Below, piece by piece: positions 42,251 through 55,338 of a stretch of DNA of 64,000 nt. Location: the NCBI GenBank assembly GCA_018398815.1, contig CM031601.1:31375546-31439545 (forward strand), given 5' to 3'. A program made the position numbers and the translations under genes. Source of the stretch: Conus ventricosus (lineage: Eukaryota > Mollusca > Gastropoda > Neogastropoda > Conidae). Numbering within the stretch: position 1 is the first letter of the stretch; each line of letters starts with the position of its first letter. The notes beneath the pieces are model-generated. The model did not search any database. It was not told the origin of the DNA and was given only the letters and a program-made list of their open reading frames with translations.

Positions 42251-42889
42251 CAAAACTGCAACAGAAGTTCACCTGATCAAAATCAAGTCCTCACCCCCTC
42301 CTATTCTGTCCAACCTGTTTGATGAGTCCACATAGCACGATTCATATTTTCAATGTAAAACTTTTTTCTGGTTACCAAACTTGGGAGAGAGTTGGAAAAA
42401 TGGGCAGGAAGTTAAAAAAAAACAAAAAAAAAAACCGATTTGATATCACTAACATGTCATCTGTGACTAATGTACTACAATTTATGAGTAAAAAAAGCTG
42501 CAGAAAACCCATAACAGTTGTGAAATCTGTTTACAAAGATCCAGATCTCATTTGATTAGAGACAAAAGGCAAATTAGCAGAACTTCAGGAATAAAACTGA
42601 CTGCATAGCCCCAAAGTCTTTCTTTAATCCTATCTTTGGTCCAACCTCAACTGTGAATGTTTATCAAGTTTGTAAACGCCATTCTATTTATGCCACATTG
42701 TACATACTGACCAAAAAGGAATGCTAGTTGCCTGACAAGAAGGTAAAAGTGTATTATCAGCACGGACAAGAGTGGAATGCTGGGACCATGGCGACGGTAA
42801 TCAAAACAAAGTAAACAACTTTGTCACGAATCGGTCAAAACTGCAGATGGCCACTGCCCTGCCACAGTATAGTGCCAACCCTTTGATCT

Positions 42890-43300
42890 GATACAACAGA
42901 ACCTTTTTATTCTACAAAAACTGACTGATGGAACAGTGCCTTTTCATCCTACATAAACTGAATGATGAACAGTACCTTTTCATCCTACATAAACTGACTG
43001 ATGGAACAGAACCTTTTTACCCTACATAAACTGAATGATGAACAGTACCTTTTCATTCTACATAAACTGAATGATACAACAGTACCTTTTTATTCTACTT
43101 AAACTGACGATACAACAGTATCTTTTCATTCTACATAAACTGAATGATACAACAGTACCTTTTCATTCTTCATAAACTGAGTGACGGAACAGTACCTTTT
43201 CATTCTACATAAACTGAATGATGGAACAGTACCTTTTCATTCTACATAAACTGAATGATGGAACAGTACCTTTTCATTCTACAAAAACTGGACGATGGAA
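42890..43300. repeat. 37-bp minisatellite, about 11 copies
   Basis: Unit tgatggaacagtaccttttc plus attctacataaactgaa. Confidence 0.93.
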
Positions 43301-43870
43301 CCTTTCTCGTGTGTGTGTGCGAGGGCTTTTACTGAGCAGACCTTTCAAACAAAATTATTTTGTTGTCTTGCCCAGACAAAAACTGCAGCAAGCAATATCT
43401 AATGTTGCATCCATCTCATACAAGATCGATCATTCTCTTGTGAGATTTGGTTTTCAAAATTTAAAAGTGACAATGCAAAATTCTGCGTCAACTAATATTG
43501 TACAGCCTGATTCAAGATCATTATGACAGATGCTGATACATGATTGGATTGAGAAAAAAAGCTGAAGAGATCTATACCATGGCTTATGTGAGCTGATTAT
43601 GCATGGTCCATCTTTAAAAGGAATGATTCATATATAATCCTGGGTCCCCACCATATTACATCAGAGAATTACAAGCAGTGATTTTTGTTTATCTATTTGT
43701 TGTTGTTGTCAGAATACTTAAGAAAGAAGTTCACAGGAGATGGTCAACTTGAGATTGCCTGCGACAACAGAAACTGTTTCATGTGCTCAGTTAGCTAGGC
43801 AATGTTTGGTTCACACACAAAAGCACACTTTCATATCCAGGGTTTTATGTTGATGTCTTGCATCACTTAA

Positions 43871-43875
<5 letters not shown>

Positions 43876-43926
<51 letters not shown>
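43876..43926. repeat. (GA)n microsatellite
   Basis: About 25 GA units. A second GA tract at 44080-44115 lies in a partly duplicated context (cacactttcacatc, gatgtcttgcat). Confidence 0.96.
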
Positions 43927-43932
<6 letters not shown>

Positions 43933-44073
43933 TCATGTCTGTTGTATGTGTTGAGTAGGTTGGGCAATATTTGGTTCACATGCAGGAGCACACTTTCACA
44001 TCTAAGCGTTCTATGATGATGTCTTGCATTACTTTAAAAAAAAAAGACAGGAGAGAGAGAGACAGAAAGGGAC

Positions 44074-44123
<50 letters not shown>

Positions 44124-46236
44124 CGTTCGATATCAGTTCAGGAAGACTGCCTCTCATCTGTGACCTTTAACACTGATCTTTTTCTGTTATTGGTAAAGGA
44201 TTGTCATGTGTGTCTTAAAGCACCATTGCTGTCCTTTAACCGTCGATGTTGGGGACACATGCAAAGCATGTACATGAAAACTGCTGACCTCCACACACAT
44301 TGATGGAAAACTGTCACATTAACATTTCAGTACATGAACAGGAAAGTAAATATAGAGATACACATTTCAGTTCTGGGAACTAATGAACGTATTTGCTGGT
44401 ATTCTATCATAATTTAAAAAACAAACAAAAGCACAAGACTGGGTCCTGGAAAACGAGAATAGTTTTCCAAGTGCTGAATGTGTTGAATATAATCACCCAT
44501 GTAGCATTGATGACAGAGTTATAACAAATATCAGGATATAAGCACTTTCCCCAAGAGTTCAATGAACATGGTTACACTGTCAGCTGTACGGAATGCCAAT
44601 AAGAATATAGTGACTCGCAGTGCATGCATTGATCAACTCACTGTAACATTTGGACACTTAGCAAACAAACAAAATGAAACACGTATGACATGGATTACAT
44701 TTTAACATGGAAAGAAAGGGTTTACACATATGATACCATCATAGTGCTCCATGTTCAATATGTACAATATGCTACATGGGAAGGAGGAAAAGAAAAGGGG
44801 GGGGGGGGAGGGGGAAAATCACTATGTTTTATACGCACCAAGCAAGAAAACGGTACATTCTGAAGCCAAGAAGCTTCATATTACAGCAAGCTCTCTTTCC
44901 CTCACACACACACACACACACAGAGGAATGCAAAACCAACATGACCACACCATCCATGGTCACTAAATCAAACCTGTGTTCAGATTATGCACCATAATGT
45001 CTCTGCCTCACATGGGGACAGAGGTCAGTTTGTATGAAAAGTATTCCACACGTCAGCACACTGAGTCCACTTAATGATGATACACGTCACTCACTGCAAT
45101 ACTTTGTTTCTGTACACAGTATTTCAGCCAGCATCCACATCCCAAACTCGCCCTTGACCAGATGTCTGCTTTCACCCTCATCATGAAACTCATGGGAAAT
45201 GCAGTGTGTAACCTTTTTAAGCACACAACGGCCTGTCATTGGAACAGACCCAACCACTTATAGGCATGCTGATCATCTCCATTTTCATGTGCAGCCATGA
45301 CACATTGAAAAAAAACCCTGCTAAAAAGACTTGAGCATTTATTAGAAAGAGAACCTCAGTTATAAAGTAAATGTAGCACAGGTAACGACAAGACTACTAA
45401 GTGTATTAAAGGGAACTCTCTCTCTTGATATATGTGTGTTTGTATGTATGTATGGTATGTATACATATGTATGTCAGTATGTATATGTCAGGCATCATCC
45501 TGATTTCAGAAACAAGACAAACCAGACCGTGACTGACCTTGTGCACAGATTCCATAAAATCCACACATTCACAAAAGGGGCAAATACATTTTGAATTGGA
45601 AAACAAAAAACGTGAACTTGTTTTGGTCACTGGCATATGTCACTTCTCCTACAAAAAAAAAAAAAGAAGAATCTAGAAGGGTGTCTGGCTGTATACATAA
45701 TACTGGCTGAGGGGAAAGATGAACACGCAAACACATCAGAAGATACAAAACAATGGATGGTCACAGACATTGCACACAGACACAAACACATGTACACAGA
45801 GATGGACATGACCACATTCATAAGCATGCAAGCACACACACTCACATACATGATCTGAGTCAGCCAACTGCTGATCCCAGCCATACCTGCTCTACAGAAG
45901 CCTTCCTCATCACTGTGAGAAGAGACCTAGGCAGGGTTTGTTCACTAATCTTTAACAGTAGTTTTGAAACACAGAACATCTTCAAAGCAAGTCCAAAACA
46001 ACAGTCGCAGCTTCAGTATCCCACCATCCCAGACTGATCGACATTGTCACTCCTTTTCAGCAAAAACTGTCATACCTTGGAAATAACTGACCTATAACAC
46101 TGTGAAGCTACCAGCATCAAATTCCCACTCCTTGGAGAAGGCTGGCAGGAGGGGTAGGGTGGGGGTGGAGGGCTGTTCTCATCATTTGGTACAGGAAAAA
46201 AAAAGATAGAGGAATAAATTCTCAACTTACTTTTTT

Positions 46237-46267
<31 letters not shown>

Positions 46268-47396
46268 GGGGGTTTAAACACTAGAGCACACCACCCCTTC
46301 AGTCCTGTTAGAACTGTCACTGGTAGCTGTAACTTGCCTGCCGACCAGCTTCTGTGTACAGGAGACCCAGGTCCAGTCTACAATGGTGACTCCTTCATAA
46401 TGAGACATATCACTTCAGCTCACATGACCTTACCATGACTTTGTAGATTTTGGTGGGAAGGTAAGGATATGGAGGGGTACTCTTCTTTCTTTTTTTTACC
46501 CTTCTGAAGAAGATTTGTTACTGGTGTGTTTAAGAAATCTGTGTCTTTGACCTTTTGTGCTGTGCTGCCAACTTGCTCCATTGCAAATGGATTCAAACCA
46601 AAACGCATGGACAGAAATAACCAGTGGTGTCCACAGCACGGAGCTAGGTGATCAGCTGTGTACCACAGCGAGGTCAGGGTCATCTTCATTCTCTGCAAGC
46701 ACCCAGACCCTGTTTTCAGATCAAATCTAGCTGATTCTCACACATAAAGCTAACGGGTGCTCATTTTGTCTTCAACATCTTGACTGAACTTCTATTGTAT
46801 ACCAGTTTATTTATTTCAGTCTGTTTTGCTTTGCTTATATTGTTTTTTGATAGAGGAAAAAAAGTGCTAATCAGTTAAAAACTAATTTCTGATAAATACT
46901 GCGCATTTAAATGTTTTGTCCCAGTCAGTAACGGTGGTTTTTATTAGTAACACCAAACTTATGCATATGAAGGACATAAAAAAAGAGTGCATAACAGCCT
47001 CTCTCTCTCTCTGCTCTACAAAAAAAACAAACCTATTTAGTGAAGATGATAAATCTCGAGTTGTACTGATAACAAATTCTGATATGGCCAAATGCAAATC
47101 TGCATTGTTCAATATGGCATGTGCAGTTTTACAAATCATCTGGTCTTGAGTACGCAATATATACACAAAAAAAACTTATAAACAAAGAAAACAAAAAGTT
47201 CAGCAAGACCCTGAGATAACTGTTTTTTGTTGTAATGAAATTCTTGGACATGTGGAAAGCACAGAGACTGAGCACACCCCACCAGGGGATGAGTTTTGAG
47301 AACAGACTGTGAGATGCACAATGAGGTGATGCTCTGCTGACTCACTCCCTAAAACGCTGCTAATGCCTGTCACTGACGGTGAAATGTAGAAGTGAA

Positions 47397-47597
47397 AGAC
47401 TGCAAAAAGCCTTGGTGTTTGGCTACACATGTATGCTTTATATGACTCTTGCAAAAAGCCTTGGTGTTTGGCTATACATGTATGCTTTATATGACTCTTG
47501 CAAAAAGCCTTGGTGTTTGGCTATACATGTATGCTTTATATGACTCTTGCAAAAAGCCTTGGTGTTTGGCTATACATGTATGCTTTATATGACTCTA
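47397..47597. repeat. 49-bp tandem repeat, 4 copies
   Basis: tgcaaaaagccttggtgttt plus ggctatacatgtatgctt plus tatatgactct, nearly identical copies. Confidence 0.97.
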
Positions 47598-50500
47598 TAC
47601 TGCTGCATCTGTCTCCCATTTCTCAAATTAACGACTTGCCTGTAAATATCAACCCTCGAAATCTGAAGTTTGGATATGAAAATCTTGAAGCTGATAGTGT
47701 GACATAGTCAATTACCATGTGAAGAAAAATAAAATTTGCAACTTTCAAACCATGAATTCAGACTAGACATGAAAATCAAACAACAGCTTGGGTAAAAAAA
47801 ACAACAAACAAAAAACAACATCTGTTGCTGACAAAGTGGTTGATTTCTTTGACAGGCCAAAAACAAACTGTTAAAATTTACATCATATTCACAATTGAGA
47901 ACTTTCCTAGCAAAGCTGTGTGAATTTAATTTTCCTCATTTGAAAAAATCTACACAGAGTCCAGAACTTCTTCACACATACACCACAACATTTGCAGCAC
48001 TTCTTTGCCAGCTTACACGAGCACCTATTCCAGCCCCACATGCCCTGGGCAGCCAGCCAGACTCCACGGGAAGGGATGAGATGTCCAGGACCTTTAAACA
48101 CTGACACTGCTGACAGAAGGTGCCCAGCTTGAGAGAGTCTTGTGCTTTGCCTTTGTTGCAGTCAGAGGGGCAAGCTTTGGGAATTTAAGCTTTCTTTCTT
48201 GCTCCACTCTACACGGTAAACAATATCTATGTGGATGTGAATCTGATTTTATCACTGCCTTTCAAATCTTAAGCTTCCATAACAAGACTCAAGTTTAAGC
48301 AACTGTAGTTGTTTTTGTCGTTGCTACAACCTGAATTTTTCTTTTCATGTCACTGTCCAGAGACCGAATTAAAAGCTGCTTTTTCTTCCAAAAGCAATCT
48401 TTGAAAAAAAAGAATCATCTTTCATGTGATGAGCTGTAGTAAGCCTGAATCTATTGATTCTTTTCCCTCACAGATTAAAGCGATGATGATGATGAATGAA
48501 ACAACATTCAAGCGTATCACAACCATTACTATATAAAAAGTGGCTACCACAGTCAGTTTTGGTCCCATTCAGTAATCTGCAATGCATTATAAATGCCCTA
48601 AATGTCCTCACATCTCTGGAATTATTGCTATAGAAACCATGGCGAATGAAACACACCACAGTTATCTATAGGGTCAATTAAGTGAATGCACAATGTATAA
48701 AACAACAATATGTAAAAAGTCATACACCATATCTCTCTTTTCCAGCAACACTGGGATTAATATTCCATCAATGACAGAATTCCAATGAAAAATATGTCAC
48801 AACTCAGAAATTTTTGAATCTGTTGATCAGGAATGTTTAAAAACCCTAACAAAAATCACTAACTTGCCTAAACTCAAAGCACTGAAACAGTTTACGTGCA
48901 ACATTAGATATTTCAGGCACAACCTAGGAAGTATAAAACAAAAGACAAAAGAATGGGGGAAAAAGCATATTCAGTATCACATTTTCACAAGCCAGTATCC
49001 ACTTTCTAGGTTGGCATTTTTGGGGATAGTAAAAAAGATGTAGTACACCTGCCTTTGCTTTCTTTTATGTTTTTCCCCCCCCATATTCTACTCATCACCT
49101 CCCCACCTTCCATCCACGACCAAATTCCAGCAAATGACATCTTTTCATCCGATTTCTCTTTCTGTTTCCATCTCTTCTGGGCAGAGACAGACCGTGAGCA
49201 GTTGCCATGAAGTGACCTGCCCTGAAATGTTCAAGCCACAGTTCATCCAGAGTTGACTCTGTTGCTGAATGCCTCTGGCAGAATGTCACAGCATCTGCCC
49301 ACCTCCTTTCTGTTCTTCACTGTGTTGGTCTACCCTCTCCATGAGCTTTGACTGCATTTCCCCCCCATTCTATTGATTTCACTGTGTGTGTTGCGCATAA
49401 ACGCCCAACACGGGCAGCCCTGTGCTGCCATGGACTGGTGACACCTGGTGTTGATTCAAGCAGCCAGCAGGTGGCTGAAGGAGAGGAAGATGGGACAGCT
49501 TACACCGCTGAAACGGTCAGTAGTGATGATGGGGTAGGAAGAATACACAGTAAATGAAATAAAATACCTCCCTCCCTGCATGATTCCCTGGAGAGCTCCA
49601 GTCCTTCAGTCACACAGCTGAAAATGGATTTATAACACATCATGCACACTGCACTGACAGTGCTTATTCATGAGACGGGACACCAGTTCCACATGATTCT
49701 TTTGATACCTGCAGTACAACCGAGGCTCCATCTCCTAATACATGAGGTCATACAACTGATATCAATACACTGTATGAATGAAGGAGAAAAAAGCTGAGAA
49801 TATTACTTGGCATAAGAATAACTAAGCAGCTTAAAAATGTTCAGAATATTACTTGGCATAAGAATAACTAAGTAGCTTAAAAATGTTTAGTCAAGCGGCT
49901 TAAAACTGTTGTTGGATCAAACTGACAATAGTAATTCATTTTATTGTACTATCATATTGCAAGCCTTGTGTTCTTGATAGCTTGCAACTTGCACTGGAAG
50001 AATGCATGTTAGCACACGAGGAATCCTACAATACTGATTTACTGGAAAGATAAAACCACGGCAACCCAAAGGAATAACAAAAGAAAGCTGAAACAAGCAC
50101 CGGCAGGATCCATGAGGAGAAGGCCATTCATGCACAATGATTCCCTACAGCCCAGCCACACCCCACTGGGCTCTTTCAGGGGTCAGTCACTGTCAGAATC
50201 ATACCACCAGAGGTGGGAAATGTATCAGTCTGTTCAAGTTTTGCTTCTTGGTTGCCTTAAAATCAATAGCTATCAGTAAGTCTGAGGATCTGCAATCTTT
50301 GAAGTTTGCAGTACATCCAATATGCACATATCCAGAGCAAAAGTGGCAATAAAGACATGAACTTTCAATGACAAAAACACTACCAAAATGTGTGGTTTAG
50401 AGAGAGCAGAACTCAGGAAAAGACTGCATTCATCCATACTGAATGCAGTGGCTTCAACTACACATGATTGATGATCACCTACCAGTTTTCCACATTTTAA

Positions 50501-51124
50501 AAGACATTGTGTAGTCTGTCGGTTCCAGTATGCCACACACACTCTCTGTATTACTGCATGGAATATCTAGTTATTACCTGTTCTGTTCTATGATAAATGG
50601 ATGTGATCATCTAACACTATGGTACTCCACATTGTGTGTGTGTGTGTGTGTGTATAAGTGTGCATGTGTGTATGCATGCATGCATACAAATACAGGCGAA
50701 AATGTACATTATACATGTGTGTACACTGAAAGTATGTGCACTACTACCATGCATCCATTTAAACTGCTGATGTACATATCTGGTAAATACGCATGCTTCA
50801 TGCTTACACTGGAGTACTGACGTGCAGGCTCAGACAAGCTGGCTCATGGACACATCCCACCGTCTCGCTCAATATGCTAATGAGCACATTCGATGATCAG
50901 GAGGGAGGCTGGGGATGGGACTGACGGGGTAGGGACTTCAAAAGCCGACTTCTCTGTGTCATGCAGTGCTGTGCCACTCCTAGGCACCCCTAAAACGCCT
51001 GTTTCTATCTCTTCACTTCAAAACATTTCTTTTGTTAGATACCAGGTATCACATTAGATCATCTTTCAAAATGTTACATCCTTACCACTGACCTCCCCAT
51101 CTGTGTGTCGCCATACTTTTCACA

Positions 51125-51242
51125 GATCAATGATCGATACATTATTTCAAATCCTTACCATGAACAACCATTTTCCAGTGTGTTAAATGATCGATACATT
51201 ATTTCAAATCCTTACCATGAACAACCATTTTCCAGTGTGTTA
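51125..51242. repeat. Twofold tandem repeat of about 58 bp
   Basis: aatgatcgatacattatttc ... aacaaccattttccagtgtg occurs twice. Confidence 0.95.
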
Positions 51243-51725
51243 TCTATATCAAGTAACCCCCCCCCCCCCCCCCAAAACCCCCCAAAGCTCTCCCTTCTTT
51301 GCACTGATCATCAAGTCTTTCAAATCCTTCCTGCCTGCAATTGCATCCAACTGTTGACCATCCACGATCCTTACATTGTCTTTTGATCGCCCCTGGGGTG
51401 TATCTCCTCAAATCCTTCACCACTGTGTGGACCACGTCTTGCACATCATCCACATTGCGGGTGTTCTTGTCACACAACCCATTATATACCACTCTCCTCA
51501 TGCTGTGGTTCATGCATTCTCCAGGCACTCTTCACACACCCTCCCACATGCTCTGGGCTGAAGACTGAAGCACTAGCTGTGCACACCCTGCACTGTGCCA
51601 GGCACACTGCTCCTTGTCCTTGCAGAGCAACCAGTGGGAAGTATCCACCCAGTGCAGTCCTCTCTTCATCTACGTCACTCTTTTCATGGCTGGCTAAACA
51701 ATGGAGAGGTCATCTGCACCTTACT

Positions 51726-51845
51726 CTAGCTGACACCCTGAACGTTTTCAAAGTTCTTCAGCAGGTTCATGACCTTGGAAGTTCTGCTGGGCGTGGCCGA
51801 ACTGCGGCACTGATCAGACGGCACGTCTCTGCTGGTCCCTGCCGT
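51726..51845 (-). CDS. CRACD-like gene, last coding exon
   Basis: Opens after ctttctggttgcag in phase 0 and reads TAGTSRDVPSDQCRSSATPS then RTSKVMNLLKNFENVQGVS and stop TAG at 51726-51728. The exon at 55339 ends after a complete lysine codon, so the junction is in frame. The end forms a short amphipathic helix (KVMNLLKNFENV). Confidence 0.8.
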   Translation of the reverse strand, partial: TAGTSRDVPSDQCRSSATPSRTSKVMNLLKNFENVQGVS

Positions 51846-52429
51846 CTGCAACCAGAAAGCAGATATTTCAGAGTACGCATGAGGTTGATCAATGATACTG
51901 TTACAACTGGACACATACAGACAGGCATTCATGGAAATAAAAGCCTTTTACCAAGAGGTATGACCACATCCACATACAGTCTAAATTCTCAGTAAATGCA
52001 TCGAAGAAGGACGCTCAAAGAATGTCAAAAACAAGCTCATATTTTTCACTTACTCAGTCATCCAAAATCTGACTAGTTGAATTTCCTATCCTTGATAATG
52101 GAAGTGATATTTGAGCTTTACTGGATTAAATGTACAAAGTGATGTGCTGAAATCCTGATCAAGATTAATGTAAGAAGTTACACTGTGGTGTTACTGGACT
52201 AAATGTAAAAGCTGACTTGTTGAAACCTCCACCCAGATTACAGAAAGTTACACTGTGTGTTACTGTATACAATGTATCAATTAGCACTTTCAGAGTGGCA
52301 AACAATATCTTTGAAACTTGTCCCCATCAAAGGGGCTTCTTCATTAGCACTGTGCACACTGGTAACAGAACTTCAGAGGATTAGACATAAGCTGTCACTG
52401 AACTTCAGAGTTAACACAATGTACAAGGC

Positions 52430-52466
52430 TTGTGGGGGGGGGGTTGGGGGGGGGGGGGGGGGGGGA
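52430..52466. repeat. Poly-G run
   Basis: About 30 G with one interruption (ggttgg), in the last intron region or downstream of the 55339 exon. Confidence 0.9.
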
Positions 52467-52589
52467 AGCGGAAGATTAGCGGGTACATACATTCAACCAT
52501 TAGCCTGTGCAGTATACACATAGCTTACGTCCCTTCTGCTCTGCTGACAATGCTGTCCGAACGTACAGACTACATCCCAAATCAACACT

Positions 52590-52890
52590 TACTCTTTTCT
52601 CTAGCTCACTGTGAAAAGACAGTTGCCACATCACATTAGTGGCTTCCCTTCAAGCCCTTTGTTACTCTTTTCTCTAGCTCACTGTGAAAAGACAGTTGCC
52701 ACATCACATTAGTGGCTTCCCTTCAAGCCCTTTGTTACTCTTTTCCTCTAGCTCACTGTGAAAAGACAGTTTGCCACATCACATGAGTGGCTTCCCTTCA
52801 AGCCCTTTGTTACTCTTTTCTCTAGCTCACTGTGAAAAGACAGTTGCCACATCACATGAGTGGCTTCCCTTCAAGCCCTTTGTTACTGGA
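52590..52890. repeat. About 73-bp tandem repeat, 4 copies
   Basis: Unit tactcttttctctagctcac, tgtgaaaagacagttgccac, atcaca(t/g)gagtggcttccct and tcaagccctttgt. Confidence 0.96.
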
Positions 52891-53969
52891 ATGGAATACA
52901 ATCTATCCATTTGCAGTTTATTTTTTATACTGGTAGTGGTTCTCACTGCCCTTTTTTTTCCCTTTTGGACACACTGACTCAAAGCAGCTGAGCCGCTCTC
53001 TTACTCACAAAGTAAACACAGCATGCAATGCGTGATGCTGACAATGGAGGTGAAGATTTCAATGTCAAAGGCATCTAACTGAGACACTTTGAAGCAGGGG
53101 GAGATGGACTTTGATTTCAGCTTACAAGCATGATGTTGACAGAACTGACACAGGACTGCAAGCTTCTAAGTTATCAACTCTAAGTGTTTTATATATCTTG
53201 TGTTGCTGGTAACAATTTCAACATTATTGTTGTATCTGGGTGAATTTGAAATCTTTGGGTTTTTTCCCCTTTCTCTGTTATATTTCAATGACTTCACTCT
53301 GAATAGAATTAGAGCAAAACCAAAATATTAAGTGCAGATGCAATTCTGTTTACTCATGAATTTGCTCCCCATACAATAAGTAAAATGTGTACACAGAGTA
53401 GGTTAAAAAATTTCCACTTGCAGTTTATAAGAAATAAAAAATGCAGATATCAATGCACCAACTCACACACAATACACACTTCTGCTTACATTCAAATATA
53501 TCCCCTTGGATTTAGCAAGATACATTGATATCTGTTCTTAGCATCCTACTTCTCTGTTACTGGCAAGTAATATATGCATAAGTCTCTGAATTTTCAACAA
53601 TGGTGGTCATGAAGATGAAGCTAAGAGCTTTAAAATGGTCAAACTGAAGTGAGATTGCTGCTTTGTCAAAAGATATACATCTTATGTAAAGAGTTTGTAC
53701 ACATAAACACGACATATATTTCAATTTAAAATACAATAAAGCAGTTTAGGTTTAATCTGATACTTTAGATATATCATCAAAACACTGAAATAAAACATGC
53801 TGACATGTGTCAAATGACAGTATTTATTGTGCCATTTTGTAGAAGTATGGGAGTGAGTGGTAATCAAACGATATAGCAAACAAGTAGGACACACACATTT
53901 TAGCACCAGAAAAGTTGAAAAAGCAAACAAACATACAAACAAGAGAACGCCAGCAGCCACATCTCAAGA

Positions 53970-54650
53970 ACATGAACGTGACAAGTTTCTTCACAAACAG
54001 TCAATGAACATGACAAGTTTCTTCACAGTCAATGAACGTGACAAGTTTCTTCACAAACAGTCAATGAACATGACAAGTTTCTTCACAGTCAATGAACGTG
54101 ACAAGTTTTTTCACAAACAGTCAATGAACCTGACAAGTTTCTTCACAGTCAATGAATGTGACAAGTTTCTTCACAGTCAATGAACGTGACAAGTTTCTTC
54201 ACAAACAGTCAATGAATGTGACAAGTTTTCTTCACAGTCAATGAACGTGACAAGTTTTCTTCACAAACAGTCAATGAACGTGACAAGTTTCTTCACAAAC
54301 AGTCAATGAACGTGACAAGTTTCTTCACAAACAGTCAATGAACGTGACAAGTTTCTTCACAAACAGTCAATGAATGTGACAAGTTTCTTCACAAACACTC
54401 AATGAACGTGACAAGTTTCTTCACAAACACTCAATGAACATGACAAGTTTCTTCACAAACAGTCAATGAACATGACAAGTTTCTTCACAAACAGTCAATG
54501 AACATGACAAGTTTCTTCATAAACAGTCAATGAACATGACAAGTTTCTTCACAAACAGTCAATGAACATGACAAGTTTCTTCACAGTCAATGAACATGAC
54601 AAGTTTCTTCACAAACAGTCAATGAACGTGACAAGTTTCTTTACAAACAG
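53970..54650. repeat. 32/28-bp minisatellite, about 22 copies
   Basis: Unit tcaatgaacgtgacaagttt plus cttcacaaacag (32 bases) alternates with a version lacking aaac (28 bases). Confidence 0.96.
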
Positions 54651-55338
54651 TCAGAAAATCCTTTTAAAAGAGAAGAATTAATGTGAAAGCAAATATTTCA
54701 ATATCTTTATTTCCAACAGTTTTCTCTGATACTGGCAACCATGGCATCTCAAGACAGAACTTCACAATCTCTTTATACAAATTAAAAAAAATGCTTTTAA
54801 AATCTCAAAGCAAATTCTGAATATTTTTCACTGTCACTATGTTCAGCATTGCACTTTCCCCTGTCAAACAATGTACATTTCAACGGTAATGTACTGTGGC
54901 TGGCTGGGTCAACGGTAAGCTGAACGACCTGATTAGGAACAATGTGAAAAAGACCACATCTGGTCCTGTTCCTTCTCCTTTCTAGTCCTGAAACATTGGC
55001 CAAATGGCACTGATGTTACAGCTGCCTTATTATGCGCTACTGGGGATAAATCATTTTACTGAATGATTTCTTCTTTAATTCATGTTGTGACATCTGCTCC
55101 CAAGCTTATCAACTTAAAAACAACATTGTATTCGTGAACTATTTTTACACAAAATTACGATTCCACTCTTCAAATTTTTGGCCATGTGGCCTTTTTCAAG
55201 AGAAAAAACAAAAACAACACAACTGCGTAATGTCCATCTTTGGCAACTGGTCTGTTTTCTTCCCTTTGCAGGGCTATTGCTTTTGTGTCTATTTTTACAT
55301 TCCATTTTTTCTTCTTCTCTTTAAAAGACAGAGCTTAC

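Larger units (their letters stand above)
43302..51725. other. Non-coding interval between ATG13 and the next gene; probably holds a 3' UTR
   Basis: No coding exon recognised. The part nearest 51725 should be 3' UTR of the gene at 51726-62471. Minus-strand AATAAA near 45337-45343 is one possible end. Contains GA tracts (43876-43926, 44080-44115), a 49-bp tandem repeat (47397-47597), poly-G at 46247-46272 and a duplicated segment at 51125-51242. The ATG13 start exon may also be hidden here. Confidence 0.5.
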
